DNA from: Agrobacterium tumefaciens
GTDB taxonomy: Bacteria > Pseudomonadota > Alphaproteobacteria > Rhizobiales > Rhizobiaceae
Reading direction: 5' to 3'
Length of the DNA: 64,000 bases
Assembly (NCBI RefSeq): GCF_009649785.1
Contig: NZ_WJOK01000002.1
Coordinates: forward strand, 310,001 to 374,000
The position numbers and the translations under genes are program-made. The notes beneath the pieces were generated by a model. That model had not been told where the DNA came from. It did not search any database and was given only the letters and a program-made list of their open reading frames with translations. Numbering within the stretch: the first letter of the stretch is position 1; the number at the start of each line of letters is the position of its first letter. Positions 1 to 8,616 of the stretch are shown one piece after another.

Positions 1-1
1 A

Positions 2-931
2 CGCACCCAGCTGCGTGATATCGTCGTCGCCGATCCGTCCGTCATCGGCACCACGCGCAGCGTCACGCTTCTGGCGTCGGGTGATGTCGACAGCGCCTTC
101 AAGGGCCAGGTCGACATGTCGGGGGATGAAGCAAACCGCCGTATCTCGAACCAGCAGCTCGGCTGGATGAACCAGCTCGTGGAAAGCGGACAGCTTGGCA
201 AGCATTTCAATACCGGCATCTTCGTCAACGGCGCTTCGAGCCGTCCGGAAGCCGCGGGTGTTGGCGTTGCGCTGATCGGCTCGTTCTACATGATGCTGAT
301 CGTGCTGGTGCTGTCGCTGCCGATCGGTGTTGCGGCCTCCATCTATCTGGAGGAATTTGCCCCCAAGAACCGTTTGACGGACCTTATCGAGGTCAACATC
401 AACAATCTGGCGGCTGTTCCCTCCATTGTTTACGGTCTGCTCGGTCTCTCCGTCTTCATCAACTTCATGGGCTTTCCACGCTCGGCCTCGCTGGTCGGCG
501 GCCTCGTCCTGACGCTGATGACCCTGCCGACGATCATCATCGCCACCCGCGCTGCATTGAAGGCCGTGCCGCCGTCGATCCGCGCCGCCGCACTCGGTCT
601 TGGCGCTTCCAAGATGCAGACGATTTTCCATCACGTCCTGCCGCTGGCAATGCCTGGCATTCTGACCGGCACCATCATCGGTCTCGCCCACGCACTGGGC
701 GAAACGGCGCCGCTGCTTCTGATCGGCATGGTGGCATTCGTCGCGAACTATCCGACAACGCCTATGGATCCGTCCACGGCCCTGCCGGTGCAGATTTACA
801 TGTGGGCGAACGAAGCTGAGCGTGCCTTTGTCGAACGGACATCTGGCGCTATCATCATCCTGCTTCTGTTCCTCATTCTCATGAATGTTGGCGCAATCCT
901 GTTGCGTCGCCGCTTTGAGCGGCGCTGGTAG
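2..931 (+). CDS. pstA: Phosphate ABC transporter permease PstA (5' end outside window)
   Basis: Inner-membrane permease of the high-affinity phosphate importer PstSCAB. The frame is open from base 2, so the gene enters from outside the window and only its last ~309 codons are here; the internal ATG at 116 is not the start. Several hydrophobic segments are seen, followed by the cytoplasmic EAA-type loop of binding-protein-dependent permeases ([20 protein letters not shown], near base 600-655), the contact with the ATPase. Only 14 bases separate it from pstB, so the two are cotranscribed. The downstream order pstB-phoU-phoB is the rhizobial phosphate locus; pstS, pstC and phoR presumably lie upstream, outside the window. 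Identification is secure from motif and context. Confidence 0.95.
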   Translation, partial: RTQLRDIVVADPSVIGTTRSVTLLASGDVDSAFKGQVDMSGDEANRRISNQQLGWMNQLVESGQLGKHFNTGIFVNGASSRPEAAGVGVALIGSFYMMLIVLVLSLPIGVAASIYLEEFAPKNRLTDLIEVNINNLAAVPSIVYGLLGLSVFINFMGFPRSASLVGGLVLTLMTLPTIIIATRAALKAVPPSIRAAALGLGASKMQTIFHHVLPLAMPGILTGTIIGLAHALGETAPLLLIGMVAFVANYPTTPMDPSTALPVQIYMWANEAERAFVERTSGAIIILLLFLILMNVGAILLRRRFERRW

Positions 932-945
932 AGGGAGCTAGAGCA

Positions 946-1761
946 ATGAACATGTTGTCGGAAGCAGCAGTTGAAAAGGCGCTGGACAAGAAAATGAATG
1001 AAGTCTCATACAAGATGATCGGCAAGGATGTTTCGGTTTATTACGGCGAAAAGCGCGCGCTTTACGACGTGAACCTCAATGTCCGCGAAAACACGGTGAC
1101 TGCACTTATCGGCCCGTCCGGTTGCGGTAAATCCACTTTCCTGCGCACCTTGAACCGCATGAACGACACGATCGACGGTTGCCGGGTCACCGGCAAGATC
1201 ACGCTCGATACCGACGATATCTACGATCAGCAGATCGACGTCGTGGAACTGCGTGCCCGCGTCGGCATGGTGTTCCAGAAGCCGAACCCGTTTCCGAAGA
1301 CGATTTATGAGAACATCGCCTACGGCCCGCGTATCCACGGTCTCGCCCGCAACAAGGCGGATATGGACCAGATCGTCGAGCATAGCCTGCAGAAAGCGGG
1401 TCTCTGGAACGAGGTGAAGGATCGTTTGCTGGAATCCGGCACGGGCCTTTCCGGTGGCCAGCAGCAGCGTCTGTGCATCGCACGCGCGGTTGCCGTCAGC
1501 CCGGAAGTGATCCTGATGGACGAGCCGTGCTCGGCGTTGGATCCGATCGCGACTGCGAAGGTCGAGGAACTCATCCACGAACTGCGCACCAACTACACCA
1601 TCGTCATCGTCACGCACTCCATGCAGCAGGCGGCGCGCGTTTCCCAGCGTACGGCCATGTTCCATCTTGGTCATCTTGTCGAAGAAAACGAAACCGACAA
1701 GATGTTCACCAATCCGGACGACCAGCGCACGCAGGACTACATCATGGGCCGCTTCGGCTGA
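946..1761 (+). CDS. pstB: Phosphate ABC transporter ATP-binding protein PstB
   Basis: Cytoplasmic ATPase that drives phosphate import through PstCA. The 271-residue protein has the full ABC set: Walker [10 protein letters not shown] (about residues 57-65), Q-loop in [12 protein letters not shown], signature LSGGQQQR, Walker B VILMDEP and the switch histidine in VTHSMQQA. The Q-loop sequence and the ~25-residue N-terminal extension before the ABC fold are typical of rhizobial PstB. The ATG at 946 follows a GGGAG-type ribosome site at 932-938. It sits directly behind pstA and 98 bases ahead of phoU. Expression is expected to follow PhoB control from a promoter upstream of the window. Confidence 0.97.
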   Translation: MNMLSEAAVEKALDKKMNEVSYKMIGKDVSVYYGEKRALYDVNLNVRENTVTALIGPSGCGKSTFLRTLNRMNDTIDGCRVTGKITLDTDDIYDQQIDVVELRARVGMVFQKPNPFPKTIYENIAYGPRIHGLARNKADMDQIVEHSLQKAGLWNEVKDRLLESGTGLSGGQQQRLCIARAVAVSPEVILMDEPCSALDPIATAKVEELIHELRTNYTIVIVTHSMQQAARVSQRTAMFHLGHLVEENETDKMFTNPDDQRTQDYIMGRFG

Positions 1762-1808
1762 TCCCCGGCCGGTGCTTTATCGTAACCGTACAAGACTGGT
1801 GCCTCTGC

Positions 1809-1829
1809 CGTGCCCCGCTGTTGGGCACG
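1809..1829 (+). other. Intercistronic hairpin between pstB and phoU
   Basis: Perfect 7-bp inverted repeat (CGTGCCC / GGGCACG, 7-base loop) in the 98-base gap between pstB and phoU. There is no T-run, so it is not a classical terminator. It could stabilise the pst transcript 3' end or tune phoU-phoB expression; this role is inference. Confidence 0.35.
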
Positions 1830-1859
1830 CGCATGCAGGCCAAGCCGGAGGAATAGACC

Positions 1860-2585
1860 ATGACACAGACAACGACCCATTCGCATATCCTGTCTGCCTA
1901 TGACGACGAACTGAAGTTTCTGACGCGCCGCATCGCCGAAATGGGCGGTCTTGCCGAGCAGATGTGCGGTGACGCCGTGCGCGCACTCGTCAATTCCGAT
2001 GCTGCGCTCGCGCAGAAGGTCATTTCGGACGATACCATTCTCGACCATGCTGAGCGCGAAATCGGCGACAAGGCGATCGTAACCATCGCCAAGCGTCAGC
2101 CGATGGCGGCAGACCTTCGCGAGATCATCGGCACCCTGCGTATCGCCGCCGATCTCGAACGCGTCGGCGATCTTGGCAAGAACACGGCCAAGCGCGTTAT
2201 CGCTGTCGCCGGCACCGGCGTTCCGCGCAAGCTCGCCCGCGGCATCGAGCATCTGTCCGACCTGGCGCTGGTGCAGCTCAAGGAAGTCCTCGACGTCTAT
2301 TCCACGCGTTCCGCCGAAAAGGCCAATGCGATCCGTGAACGCGACGAGGAAATCGATGCCATGTACACGTCGCTCTTCCGGGAGCTTCTGACCTACATGA
2401 TGGAAGACCCGCGCAACATCACCACCTGCACGCATCTTCTGTTCTGCGCCAAGAACATCGAGCGTATCGGCGATCATGCGACGAATATCGCAGAGACGAT
2501 CTATTACATGACCACCGGCAGCCAGCCGGAGGGCGAGCGTCCGAAGGACGACAGTTCCAACACGCTTGGTTCGGTGACCGAGTAA
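1860..2585 (+). CDS. phoU: Phosphate signalling regulator PhoU
   Basis: Cytoplasmic negative regulator that links the Pst transporter to the PhoR-PhoB two-component system. The 241-residue length fits the family. Two tandem PhoU four-helix repeats are visible: residues ~20-105, with the motif DHAEREIGDKAI and ADLREIIGTLRIAADLERVGD, and residues ~125-220, ending in KNIERIGDHATNIAE. The two ERxGD motifs (LERVGD, IERIGDH) are the conserved metal-binding signatures. The start has a GGAGG ribosome site (1846-1850). phoB follows after 31 bases, so phoU and phoB are likely cotranscribed. Confidence 0.97.
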   Translation: MTQTTTHSHILSAYDDELKFLTRRIAEMGGLAEQMCGDAVRALVNSDAALAQKVISDDTILDHAEREIGDKAIVTIAKRQPMAADLREIIGTLRIAADLERVGDLGKNTAKRVIAVAGTGVPRKLARGIEHLSDLALVQLKEVLDVYSTRSAEKANAIRERDEEIDAMYTSLFRELLTYMMEDPRNITTCTHLLFCAKNIERIGDHATNIAETIYYMTTGSQPEGERPKDDSSNTLGSVTE

Positions 2586-2616
2586 CAGACAAGCAGAAGC
2601 TTGCGGAGTTCAGCAT

Positions 2617-3300
2617 ATGGTGCCCAAGATTGCAGTTGTGGAAGACGAGGAAGCGTTGAGCGTCCTGCTTCGTTACAATCTCGAGGCTGAGGGATACGAC
2701 GTCGACACGATACCCCGTGGCGATGAGGCGGAAATCAGGCTGCAGGAGCGCATTCCGGATCTTCTCATCCTGGACTGGATGTTGCCCGGCGTCTCCGGTA
2801 TCGAACTGTGCCGGCGCTTGAGAATGCGGCCGGAAACAGAACGCCTGCCCATCATCATGCTGACGGCGCGTGGCGAAGAGAGCGAACGGGTTCGCGGTCT
2901 CGCTACCGGCGCTGACGATTATGTCGTCAAGCCGTTCTCGACGCCGGAACTCATGGCCCGGGTCAAGGCCATGTTGCGCCGGGCCCGTCCGGAGGTTCTG
3001 TCGTCGGTGCTCAAATGCGGCGATATCGAACTGGACCGCGAGACCCATCGCGTTCACCGCAAAAGCCGCGAAGTGCGCCTCGGCCCGACGGAATTCCGCT
3101 TGCTGGAATTCCTGATGACGTCGCCGGGTCGGGTGTTTTCCCGCTCGCAATTGCTGGATGGCGTCTGGGGTCATGATATCTATGTCGACGAGCGTACTGT
3201 CGATGTGCATGTTGGACGTCTGCGCAAGGCCCTGAATTTCTCGCACATGCAGGATGTCATCCGCACGGTGCGTGGTGCGGGATATTCGATGGAAGCCTGA
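2617..3300 (+). CDS. phoB: Phosphate regulon response regulator PhoB
   Basis: OmpR-family transcription activator of the phosphate regulon, phosphorylated by PhoR when phosphate is scarce. The 227-residue protein has a receiver domain with acidic residues E9-D10, phospho-acceptor D53 (LLILDWMLPG), the T/S switch in IIMLTARGEE and lysine in DDYVVKPFS. The C-terminal winged helix covers ~130-225 (LGPTEFRLLEFLMTSPGRVF, VDVHVGRLRKAL). It ends the pst-pho operon and is followed by a strong intrinsic terminator. No phoR is seen here; it must lie upstream of the window. Confidence 0.97.
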   Translation: MVPKIAVVEDEEALSVLLRYNLEAEGYDVDTIPRGDEAEIRLQERIPDLLILDWMLPGVSGIELCRRLRMRPETERLPIIMLTARGEESERVRGLATGADDYVVKPFSTPELMARVKAMLRRARPEVLSSVLKCGDIELDRETHRVHRKSREVRLGPTEFRLLEFLMTSPGRVFSRSQLLDGVWGHDIYVDERTVDVHVGRLRKALNFSHMQDVIRTVRGAGYSMEA

Positions 3301-3354
3301 GCGAAGCGGAACCAGATAGTTTCGCTGGCGAAGTAGTGCACCAAAAAATCAGGA

Positions 3355-3386
3355 AGCCCGAAATCTGAAACGATTTCGGGCTTTTT
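3355..3386 (+). terminator. Intrinsic terminator after phoB
   Basis: Perfect 11-bp stem (AGCCCGAAATC / GATTTCGGGCT, 6-base loop) followed by a T-run, 55 bases after the phoB stop. The remaining bases to 3540 show no gene or other structure that I can recognise. Confidence 0.9.
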
Positions 3387-3540
3387 CTATATGAGTATCC
3401 GCCAAACTCGATGCCATTATCCGTTTTGACCGGAGAAGATCGGCTGCGCGTTGAAATCCGGATTGAGGGGTCACGCCCAATAGTAAGGGGAAAGGGTGCG
3501 GCCTGCCATCAAGCCGCCCAGAAAGCCGCTTTATTTTTGT

Positions 3541-3573
3541 CATAAAAAAACGGGCCCGAAGGCCCGTAATTTT
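3541..3573 (-). terminator. Intrinsic terminator after gcrA (possibly bidirectional)
   Basis: Stem ACGGGCC / GGCCCGT with a CGAA/TTCG tetraloop. On the minus strand it is followed by seven Ts and lies about 33 bases after the gcrA stop. On the plus strand it is followed by AATTTTT, so it may also back up phoB termination. Confidence 0.85.
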
Positions 3574-3599
3574 TGAGTGCTGAATGCGTGCCGCAACAC

Positions 3600-4133
3600 T
3601 CAAGCCTTGCGGCGCTCGCTCACCGGCTGGTAGGCGAGTTTCGCATGGAACTTGCAATAGGGCGAAGATTCCAGCGCTTCACAACCGCAGAAATGGAAGT
3701 CGTCCTTCAGCGGATCGCCAACCGGCCATTTGCAGGTGCGCTCGGTCAGTTCCGTCAGCGTCAGGCGACGGGAAATCGGCGTGACAACGTTCTTGGAAGG
3801 AACGTAATCGAGAACCTGCGCGGTCTCGATATCGATCTCCTCGTGCAGCGCCGTTGCCGCGTTCGAACGGGTGAGGATGCGTGCCGGTGCCGCGTTGACG
3901 CGACCTGCGAAAGTCGTCGCACGCGGGGCAGGGGCAGCGGTGCGCTTCGGCGCGGAGCGTGCCGAAGTCACTGGACCGCCAGCCTTGACGCGTCCCGGCA
4001 GATTGAGACGATGGACCTTGCCGATCACGGCATTACGGCTGACGCCGCCCAGCTGCGCTGCAATCTGGCTGGCGCTAAGGCCCTCGGACCACAATTTCTT
4101 GAGCTTTTCGACTCGTTCGTCTGTCCAGTTCAT
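3600..4133 (-). CDS. gcrA: Cell-cycle transcriptional regulator GcrA
   Basis: Alphaproteobacterial regulator that binds sigma70 RNA polymerase and activates promoters carrying CcrM-methylated GANTC sites. The N-terminus starts at MNWTDERVEKLKKLWSEGLS and continues as the conserved GcrA helix-turn-helix (SASQIAAQLGG, NAVIGKVHRL). A linker rich in Ala/Pro/Thr follows, then the C-terminal sigma-binding part with WPVGDP and FCG-C residues. The start at 4133 is chosen because family homology begins there, and GGAG lies just upstream; an upstream in-frame ATG (4199) would add 22 non-conserved residues. Length is 177 aa, normal for the family. The control region is described separately. Confidence 0.93.
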   Translation of the reverse strand: MNWTDERVEKLKKLWSEGLSASQIAAQLGGVSRNAVIGKVHRLNLPGRVKAGGPVTSARSAPKRTAAPAPRATTFAGRVNAAPARILTRSNAATALHEEIDIETAQVLDYVPSKNVVTPISRRLTLTELTERTCKWPVGDPLKDDFHFCGCEALESSPYCKFHAKLAYQPVSERRKA

Positions 4134-4563
4134 GCCGCTTCTCCGCTTGTCGCGTGTATTTTCGGCAGAATCCCTCTCCGTCTCGCGCGCATGCCGCAAG
4201 CGTGGTTTCCGCCTGATTTTCGGTGACTAGTTCCGCCGCAATGCAGTCTAGTAATTAGCGATTAACCTAGTGCCAGCCCGACTCCGTGGCAAGAGTCGCG
4301 GGAATCATCTGGAATCGATTTTCCGGTTTTCCCCAACTTGCTGGCGTATTGAGTCTGAAAGGCAACACCTTGGGGCTGGCCCGCCGCCGCATACTAGTGC
4401 TTGAGAAGCCCGGGAAACGCTGACTTTTGTTGACATCGGCAAACGAAGTGACAATAGTGCCCCTGCCGCCGCAAGGCGGCATTTTGATTTTCAGGCGAGG
4501 GATAACCCCGCAAGCCTATTGACAACAGTTTGACAGCGCATCTGCGCAAGGAGTGATACAGCC
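4134..4563. promoter_or_regulatory. gcrA/argD divergent control region with a GANTC cluster and a CtrA-like box
   Basis: No gene is seen in these 430 bases. GANTC (CcrM methylation) sites occur at 4168, 4280, 4293, 4302, 4312 and 4351; five fall within 76 bases. On the minus strand, 4265-4251 reads TTAA-N7-TTAC, one base from the CtrA consensus TTAA-N7-TTAA, 118-132 bases before gcrA. Toward argD there are TTGACA hexamers at 4430 and 4519, without a convincing -10, and an AAGGAG ribosome site (4548-4553). The sites are read directly; binding of CtrA or GcrA is inference. Confidence 0.55.
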
Positions 4564-5766
4564 ATGGCCGAAGCCGGCGCGCCATTGTTTGATACGTTCT
4601 CAAGAGCCCCCCTGCGCTTCGAGCGCGGTGAGGGTGTATGGCTGTTCACGGAAAGCGGCGAGCGATATCTGGATTTTGCGGCCGGTGTTGCTGTCAACTC
4701 GCTGGGCCACGCCCATCCTCACCTCGTTGATGCGATCAAGACGCAGGCCGAGAAGGTCTGGCACGTCTCGAACCTTTATGAAGTACCGGGACAGGAAAAA
4801 CTCGCCAGGCGCCTGACGGAAGCGACTTTCGCGGACAAGGTATTCTTCACAAATTCAGGCGCGGAAGCCCTGGAATGCGCCATCAAGACCGCCCGCCGTT
4901 ATCACTATACCAAGGGCCATCCGGAGAAGTTCCGCATCGTGTCCTTCGAAGGCGCTTTCCATGGCCGTACACTGGCGACGATCGCCGCGGGTGGCCAGCA
5001 GAAATACCTCGAAGGTTTCGGTCCCAAGGTCGAAGGTTTCGATCAGGTTCCGTTCGGTGATGTCGATGCCCTCAAGGCCGTCATCACGGCTGAGACTGCA
5101 GCACTTCTGATCGAGCCCATCCAGGGCGAGGGCGGCATTCGCTCGCCCAGCAAGGAATTCCTGCAAATCCTGCGCGGATTGTGCGACGAGCACGGTCTGC
5201 TGCTGATTTTCGATGAGGTCCAGACGGGTGTCGGCCGCACAGGCAAGCTGTTTGCTTATGAACATACCGGTGTTGCGCCCGATATCATGGCGGTCGCCAA
5301 GGGTATCGGTGGCGGTTTCCCGCTCGGCGCATGCCTTGCCACGGCAGATGCCGCTTCCGGCATGACGGCGGGCGTACATGGCACCACCTATGGCGGCAAC
5401 CCGCTGGCCATGGCAGTCGGCAATGCCGTGCTTGACGTCGTTCTCTCCGAAGGTTTTCTCGAGAAGGTCCGTGACGTCGCGCTGGTCTTCCGGCAGGGTC
5501 TGGCCTCGCTCAAGGACCGTTATCCTGACGTGATCGACGAAATTCGCGGCGAAGGTCTGCTTCTGGGCATCAAGGCGAAGATTCCTTCGGGCGAATTGCT
5601 GCAGGCCATGCGCGCAGAGCATCTGCTTGGCGTTCCTGCGGGCGACAATGTCATCCGTCTTCTGCCGCCGCTCGTCACCACGGCTGAAGAGGCCCGCGAG
5701 GGTCTTGCACGTATCGACGCGGCTGCCGCCTCCCTGACGGTTGCGAAACAGGCAAAAAGCGCCTGA
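4564..5766 (+). CDS. argD: Acetylornithine aminotransferase
   Basis: PLP-dependent class III aminotransferase of arginine biosynthesis; it converts N-acetylglutamate semialdehyde to N-acetylornithine in the cytoplasm. The 400-residue protein shows the family marks in order: substrate-entry VNSLGHAHP, phosphate-binding [20 protein letters not shown], the PLP-ring aspartate in [16 protein letters not shown], and the Schiff-base lysine in [16 protein letters not shown]. The start has AAGGAG ten bases upstream. argF follows after 39 bases and hslO further on, an arrangement common in rhizobia. Some family members also act on succinyl-diaminopimelate in lysine synthesis; that cannot be judged here. 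Confidence 0.95.
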   Translation: MAEAGAPLFDTFSRAPLRFERGEGVWLFTESGERYLDFAAGVAVNSLGHAHPHLVDAIKTQAEKVWHVSNLYEVPGQEKLARRLTEATFADKVFFTNSGAEALECAIKTARRYHYTKGHPEKFRIVSFEGAFHGRTLATIAAGGQQKYLEGFGPKVEGFDQVPFGDVDALKAVITAETAALLIEPIQGEGGIRSPSKEFLQILRGLCDEHGLLLIFDEVQTGVGRTGKLFAYEHTGVAPDIMAVAKGIGGGFPLGACLATADAASGMTAGVHGTTYGGNPLAMAVGNAVLDVVLSEGFLEKVRDVALVFRQGLASLKDRYPDVIDEIRGEGLLLGIKAKIPSGELLQAMRAEHLLGVPAGDNVIRLLPPLVTTAEEAREGLARIDAAAASLTVAKQAKSA

Positions 5767-5805
5767 AAAAATCAAGAGCGGGCCTCTCTTCAGGGGCTCG
5801 CAAGC

Positions 5806-6738
5806 ATGGGACAGATTAGAATGGGTTCACCAAAACATTTTCTGGACCTCTCGGCCGTCGGGTCGGAGGATCTGCGGACAATTCTTGATGATGCGCGCAC
5901 GCGCAAGATTGCCACCAAAACCGGCACGGCGGAAAAGCCGCTTGCTGGCAAGATGCTGGCAATGATTTTCGAAAAACCGTCCACACGCACCCGCGTCTCC
6001 TTCGATGTCGGCATGCGCCAGCTCGGCGGTGAGACCCTGTTCCTGTCGGGCACGGAAATGCAGCTGGGCCGCGCGGAAACGATTGGCGATACGGCCAAGG
6101 TGCTGTCGCGCTATGTCGATGCCATCATGATCCGCACCACGGATCACTCGCGTCTGCTCGAGCTTGCCGAACACGCCACCGTGCCTGTTATCAATGGCCT
6201 GACGGACGACACGCATCCCTGCCAGATCATGGCGGATATATTGACGTTCGAGGAACATCGCGGCCCGGTCAAGGGCAAGACCATTGCCTGGACGGGTGAC
6301 GGCAATAACGTGCTGCATTCGTTCGTGGAAGGCTCCGCCCGTTTCGGTTACCGCATGGCGATGGCAGTACCGATGGGTTCGGAACCGCACGACAAGTTCC
6401 TGAACTGGGCACGCAACAATGGCGGCGAAATCTCGCTGTACCACGACGCCGACAAGGCAGTGGCGGGCGCTGATTGCGTCGTCACCGATACCTGGGTGTC
6501 CATGAACCAGGAACACAAGGCGCGCGGCCACAATATCTTCCAGCCTTATCAGGTCAATGAAGCGCTGATGGCGAAGGCCAACAAGGAAGCGCTGTTCATG
6601 CACTGCCTGCCGGCGCATCGCGGCGAGGAAGTAACGGATGCAGTGATCGACGGGCCGCAATCGGTGGTCTTCGACGAGGCGGAAAACCGGCTCCATGCGC
6701 AGAAGTCCATTATCGCATGGTGCATGGGCGTCATCTGA
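5806..6738 (+). CDS. argF: Ornithine carbamoyltransferase
   Basis: Anabolic cytoplasmic enzyme joining carbamoyl phosphate and ornithine to give citrulline. Signature motifs are all present: carbamoyl-phosphate loop [15 protein letters not shown] (about residues 50-64), HPCQIMAD, ornithine-binding TDTWVSMN and catalytic [12 protein letters not shown]. Length (310) is normal. The start is uncertain between 5806 ([12 protein letters not shown]) and 5821 (MGSPKHF); the conserved family sequence begins at SPKHFLDLS, and the second has a GGGA-type ribosome site, so the shorter form (305 aa) is quite possible. It lies 39 bases after argD and is probably cotranscribed with it. Confidence 0.95.
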   Translation: MGQIRMGSPKHFLDLSAVGSEDLRTILDDARTRKIATKTGTAEKPLAGKMLAMIFEKPSTRTRVSFDVGMRQLGGETLFLSGTEMQLGRAETIGDTAKVLSRYVDAIMIRTTDHSRLLELAEHATVPVINGLTDDTHPCQIMADILTFEEHRGPVKGKTIAWTGDGNNVLHSFVEGSARFGYRMAMAVPMGSEPHDKFLNWARNNGGEISLYHDADKAVAGADCVVTDTWVSMNQEHKARGHNIFQPYQVNEALMAKANKEALFMHCLPAHRGEEVTDAVIDGPQSVVFDEAENRLHAQKSIIAWCMGVI

Positions 6739-6961
6739 CCGCTATCGGCCGGGTGCTTGAACTCGGCGATGCACATTCCCATCTGTGGGGCTTCGAAGAC
6801 GCTCGTCGGCTTTTCGCTGGCGGGCCACCTCACGATTTGCACGATTTTCCCCGGAGGCGGTTTCGCTTCCCGGATCTCTGTGCGACAAGCTGAAAAAGTA
6901 CATTTTAAAAGCCGGACTTTTGGACGGTAGCGGCGCAACGGCTGCGCCAGGGAGTTATGAC

Positions 6962-7951
6962 ATGGCAGATGTAACGGTTGAACTGGACAATCTCGATTTA
7001 GCTGGCGACGACAAGGTTGTGCCCTTTCAGGTCGAGGGTCTGGACGTGCGCGGTCGCGCCGTACAGGTCGGGCCGCTGTTGAATGCCATCCTCGAACGTC
7101 ACGAATATCCCGAGATTGTCGCCCGCCTGCTCGCGGAAGCAACGGTTCTGACGGCGCTGATCGGCACATCCCTGAAATTTTCCGGCAAGCTGACCGTGCA
7201 GACCAAGGGCGACGGCCCGGTTGACCTTCTGGTGGCGGATTTCACCGCGCCCGAGAGCATGCGCGCTTATGCTCGTTTCGATGAGGAGCGGCTGGCGGAA
7301 GCTGTCGCTGCGGGGCAAACCTCGCCCGAACAACTGCTCGGAACCGGCATTCTGGCCTTCACCATCGATCAGGGCGTCGGCATGCAGCCTTATCAGGGCA
7401 TCGTGCCGCTGGACGGTTCTTCGCTGGAAGAAATCGCCGGGGTTTATTTCCGTCAGTCGGAACAGCTTCCCACCCGCGTGCGCCTCGGCGTTGCCCAGTT
7501 CTTCGACCGTGACGGCGAAGGCAAGCCGCGCCATAGCTGGCGTGCAGGCGGCGTGATTGCCCAGTTCCTGCCGCAGGCGCCCGAGCGTTTGCGCATGCGC
7601 GATCTCCATGGCGGTGACGGCGACGAGGGCGATTATGAAGTGGCGGAGGACGATGCTTGGACAGAGGCGGTGTCGCTGCTGAATACGGTGGATACCGACG
7701 AGCTGACCGATCCGCAGGTGCCAGTGGAGCGTCTGCTTTACAGGCTTTTCCACGAGAGCGGCGTGCGCATCTACGATCCGCAGGTCATTTTCGACCGTTG
7801 CAGCTGTTCACGGGACAAGATTAAGGGTGTGCTGTCCGGTTTCACCGCCGAAGAGATCAAGGCGAGTGAGGAAGACGGTGCGATTGCCGTAACGTGCGAG
7901 TTCTGCTCCACGACCTATCGCTACGATGTCAGTGAATTTGAAAACGTCTGA
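6962..7951 (+). CDS. hslO: Redox-regulated chaperone Hsp33
   Basis: Cytoplasmic holdase activated by oxidation and unfolding. The N-terminal substrate-binding fold covers ~15-250, and the C-terminal zinc switch is visible as CSCSR and CEFC (CxC...CxxC), four cysteines that release zinc on oxidation. The start at 6962 (MADVTVELDNLDL) has AGGGAG seven to eight bases upstream and gives 329 residues, the family length; the frame is open for 59 more codons upstream but that part is not conserved-looking. It lies 223 bases after argF in the common rhizobial order argD-argF-hslO. An acidic insert (GGDGDEGDYEVAEDD, ~residue 217-231) is a lineage feature. Confidence 0.94.
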   Translation: MADVTVELDNLDLAGDDKVVPFQVEGLDVRGRAVQVGPLLNAILERHEYPEIVARLLAEATVLTALIGTSLKFSGKLTVQTKGDGPVDLLVADFTAPESMRAYARFDEERLAEAVAAGQTSPEQLLGTGILAFTIDQGVGMQPYQGIVPLDGSSLEEIAGVYFRQSEQLPTRVRLGVAQFFDRDGEGKPRHSWRAGGVIAQFLPQAPERLRMRDLHGGDGDEGDYEVAEDDAWTEAVSLLNTVDTDELTDPQVPVERLLYRLFHESGVRIYDPQVIFDRCSCSRDKIKGVLSGFTAEEIKASEEDGAIAVTCEFCSTTYRYDVSEFENV

Positions 7952-7958
7952 CGAGGAG

Positions 7959-7988
7959 AGCCGCGCTTGTGAATGGCGCGGCTTTTTG
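7959..7988 (+). terminator. Intrinsic terminator after hslO
   Basis: 8-bp stem AGCCGCGC / GCGCGGCT, 9-base loop, then a T-run, 7 bases after the hslO stop. On the minus strand the hairpin lacks a T-run, so it does not serve apaG. Confidence 0.85.
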
Positions 7989-8390
7989 TCAGTTCAGCAC
8001 CCGCAACAGGCCGGGTGAATCCAGTGAAAAGGCGGGTATGGTGACGTTGAACACCTCGCCTTTGTCCGTTTCCATTTCATAATGGCCAAACATAAGGCCA
8101 GACGGCGTATCCAGCGGGCAGCCGGATGAATATTCGTAACTGTCGCCGGGGTTCAGATGCGGTTTTTCGCCGACGACACCCGGCCCGTAGACCTCATCCA
8201 CCTGTCCGTTCTGGTCGGTGATGTGCCAATAGCGGTTGACGAGTGTTATCGGAACATCGGAATTGTTCGAGATCACGACTTTATAGCCCCAGACATAACG
8301 ATCGTCATCCGGGTCGGACTGCTCCTCGAGATAATACGGATCGACCGTTACCTCGATATCCCTTGTCAGAGCACGATACATACGCGCCAC
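7989..8390 (-). CDS. apaG: ApaG domain protein
   Basis: Small fibronectin-III-like protein (133 aa). In enterobacteria apaG is linked to Co2+/Mg2+ resistance, but the molecular role is unsettled. The family core is plain: [29 protein letters not shown], then [32 protein letters not shown] and [10 protein letters not shown], which matches the beta-sandwich signature (WxY..., HWxIxD, GVVGExP, GxMxGxYxM). It is convergent with hslO and lies 226 bases downstream of metZ on the same strand, separated from it by a strong hairpin, so it probably has its own promoter. Confidence 0.93.
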   Translation of the reverse strand: MARMYRALTRDIEVTVDPYYLEEQSDPDDDRYVWGYKVVISNNSDVPITLVNRYWHITDQNGQVDEVYGPGVVGEKPHLNPGDSYEYSSGCPLDTPSGLMFGHYEMETDKGEVFNVTIPAFSLDSPGLLRVLN

Positions 8391-8567
8391 ACCTCGATAT
8401 TTTCCCTGCTGCCATCATCCTACACTACAGGTTCTGGCTATCGTCAAGAAAATGAATGACTTGACGACCACGCGCATCTTCTGTTGCGCCGTTTTTTCAC
8501 CGTTAGGGATAACGGTAAAGGTAAATATTGGTTGCCCGACGCGGGCTTTCACCCAGGCGGGATGTGT

Positions 8568-8598
8568 GCCATGGCCCGACGGGAAGTCGGGCCATGGC
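8568..8598 (-). other. Strong hairpin downstream of metZ
   Basis: Perfect 13-bp inverted repeat (GCCATGGCCCGAC / GTCGGGCCATGGC, 5-base loop) 19 bases after the metZ stop. No T-run follows on either strand. It may be a transcript-stabilising or Rho-assisted 3' end for metZ. A second smaller palindrome (GCCCG-ACG-CGGGC) lies at 8534-8546. Confidence 0.6.
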
Positions 8599-8616
8599 GA
8601 TATGTCGATTGAATCC

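Noticed and set aside
116-931. pstA starting at the ATG at 116
   Set aside because: The frame stays open to the window edge and the upstream codons read like normal PstA sequence, so the gene is cut by the window rather than short.
4536-4547. GCGCA-TC-TGCGC palindrome before argD as an arginine-regulator site
   Set aside because: Only 5-bp arms with a 2-base centre and no match that I know to ArgR boxes; too short to support.
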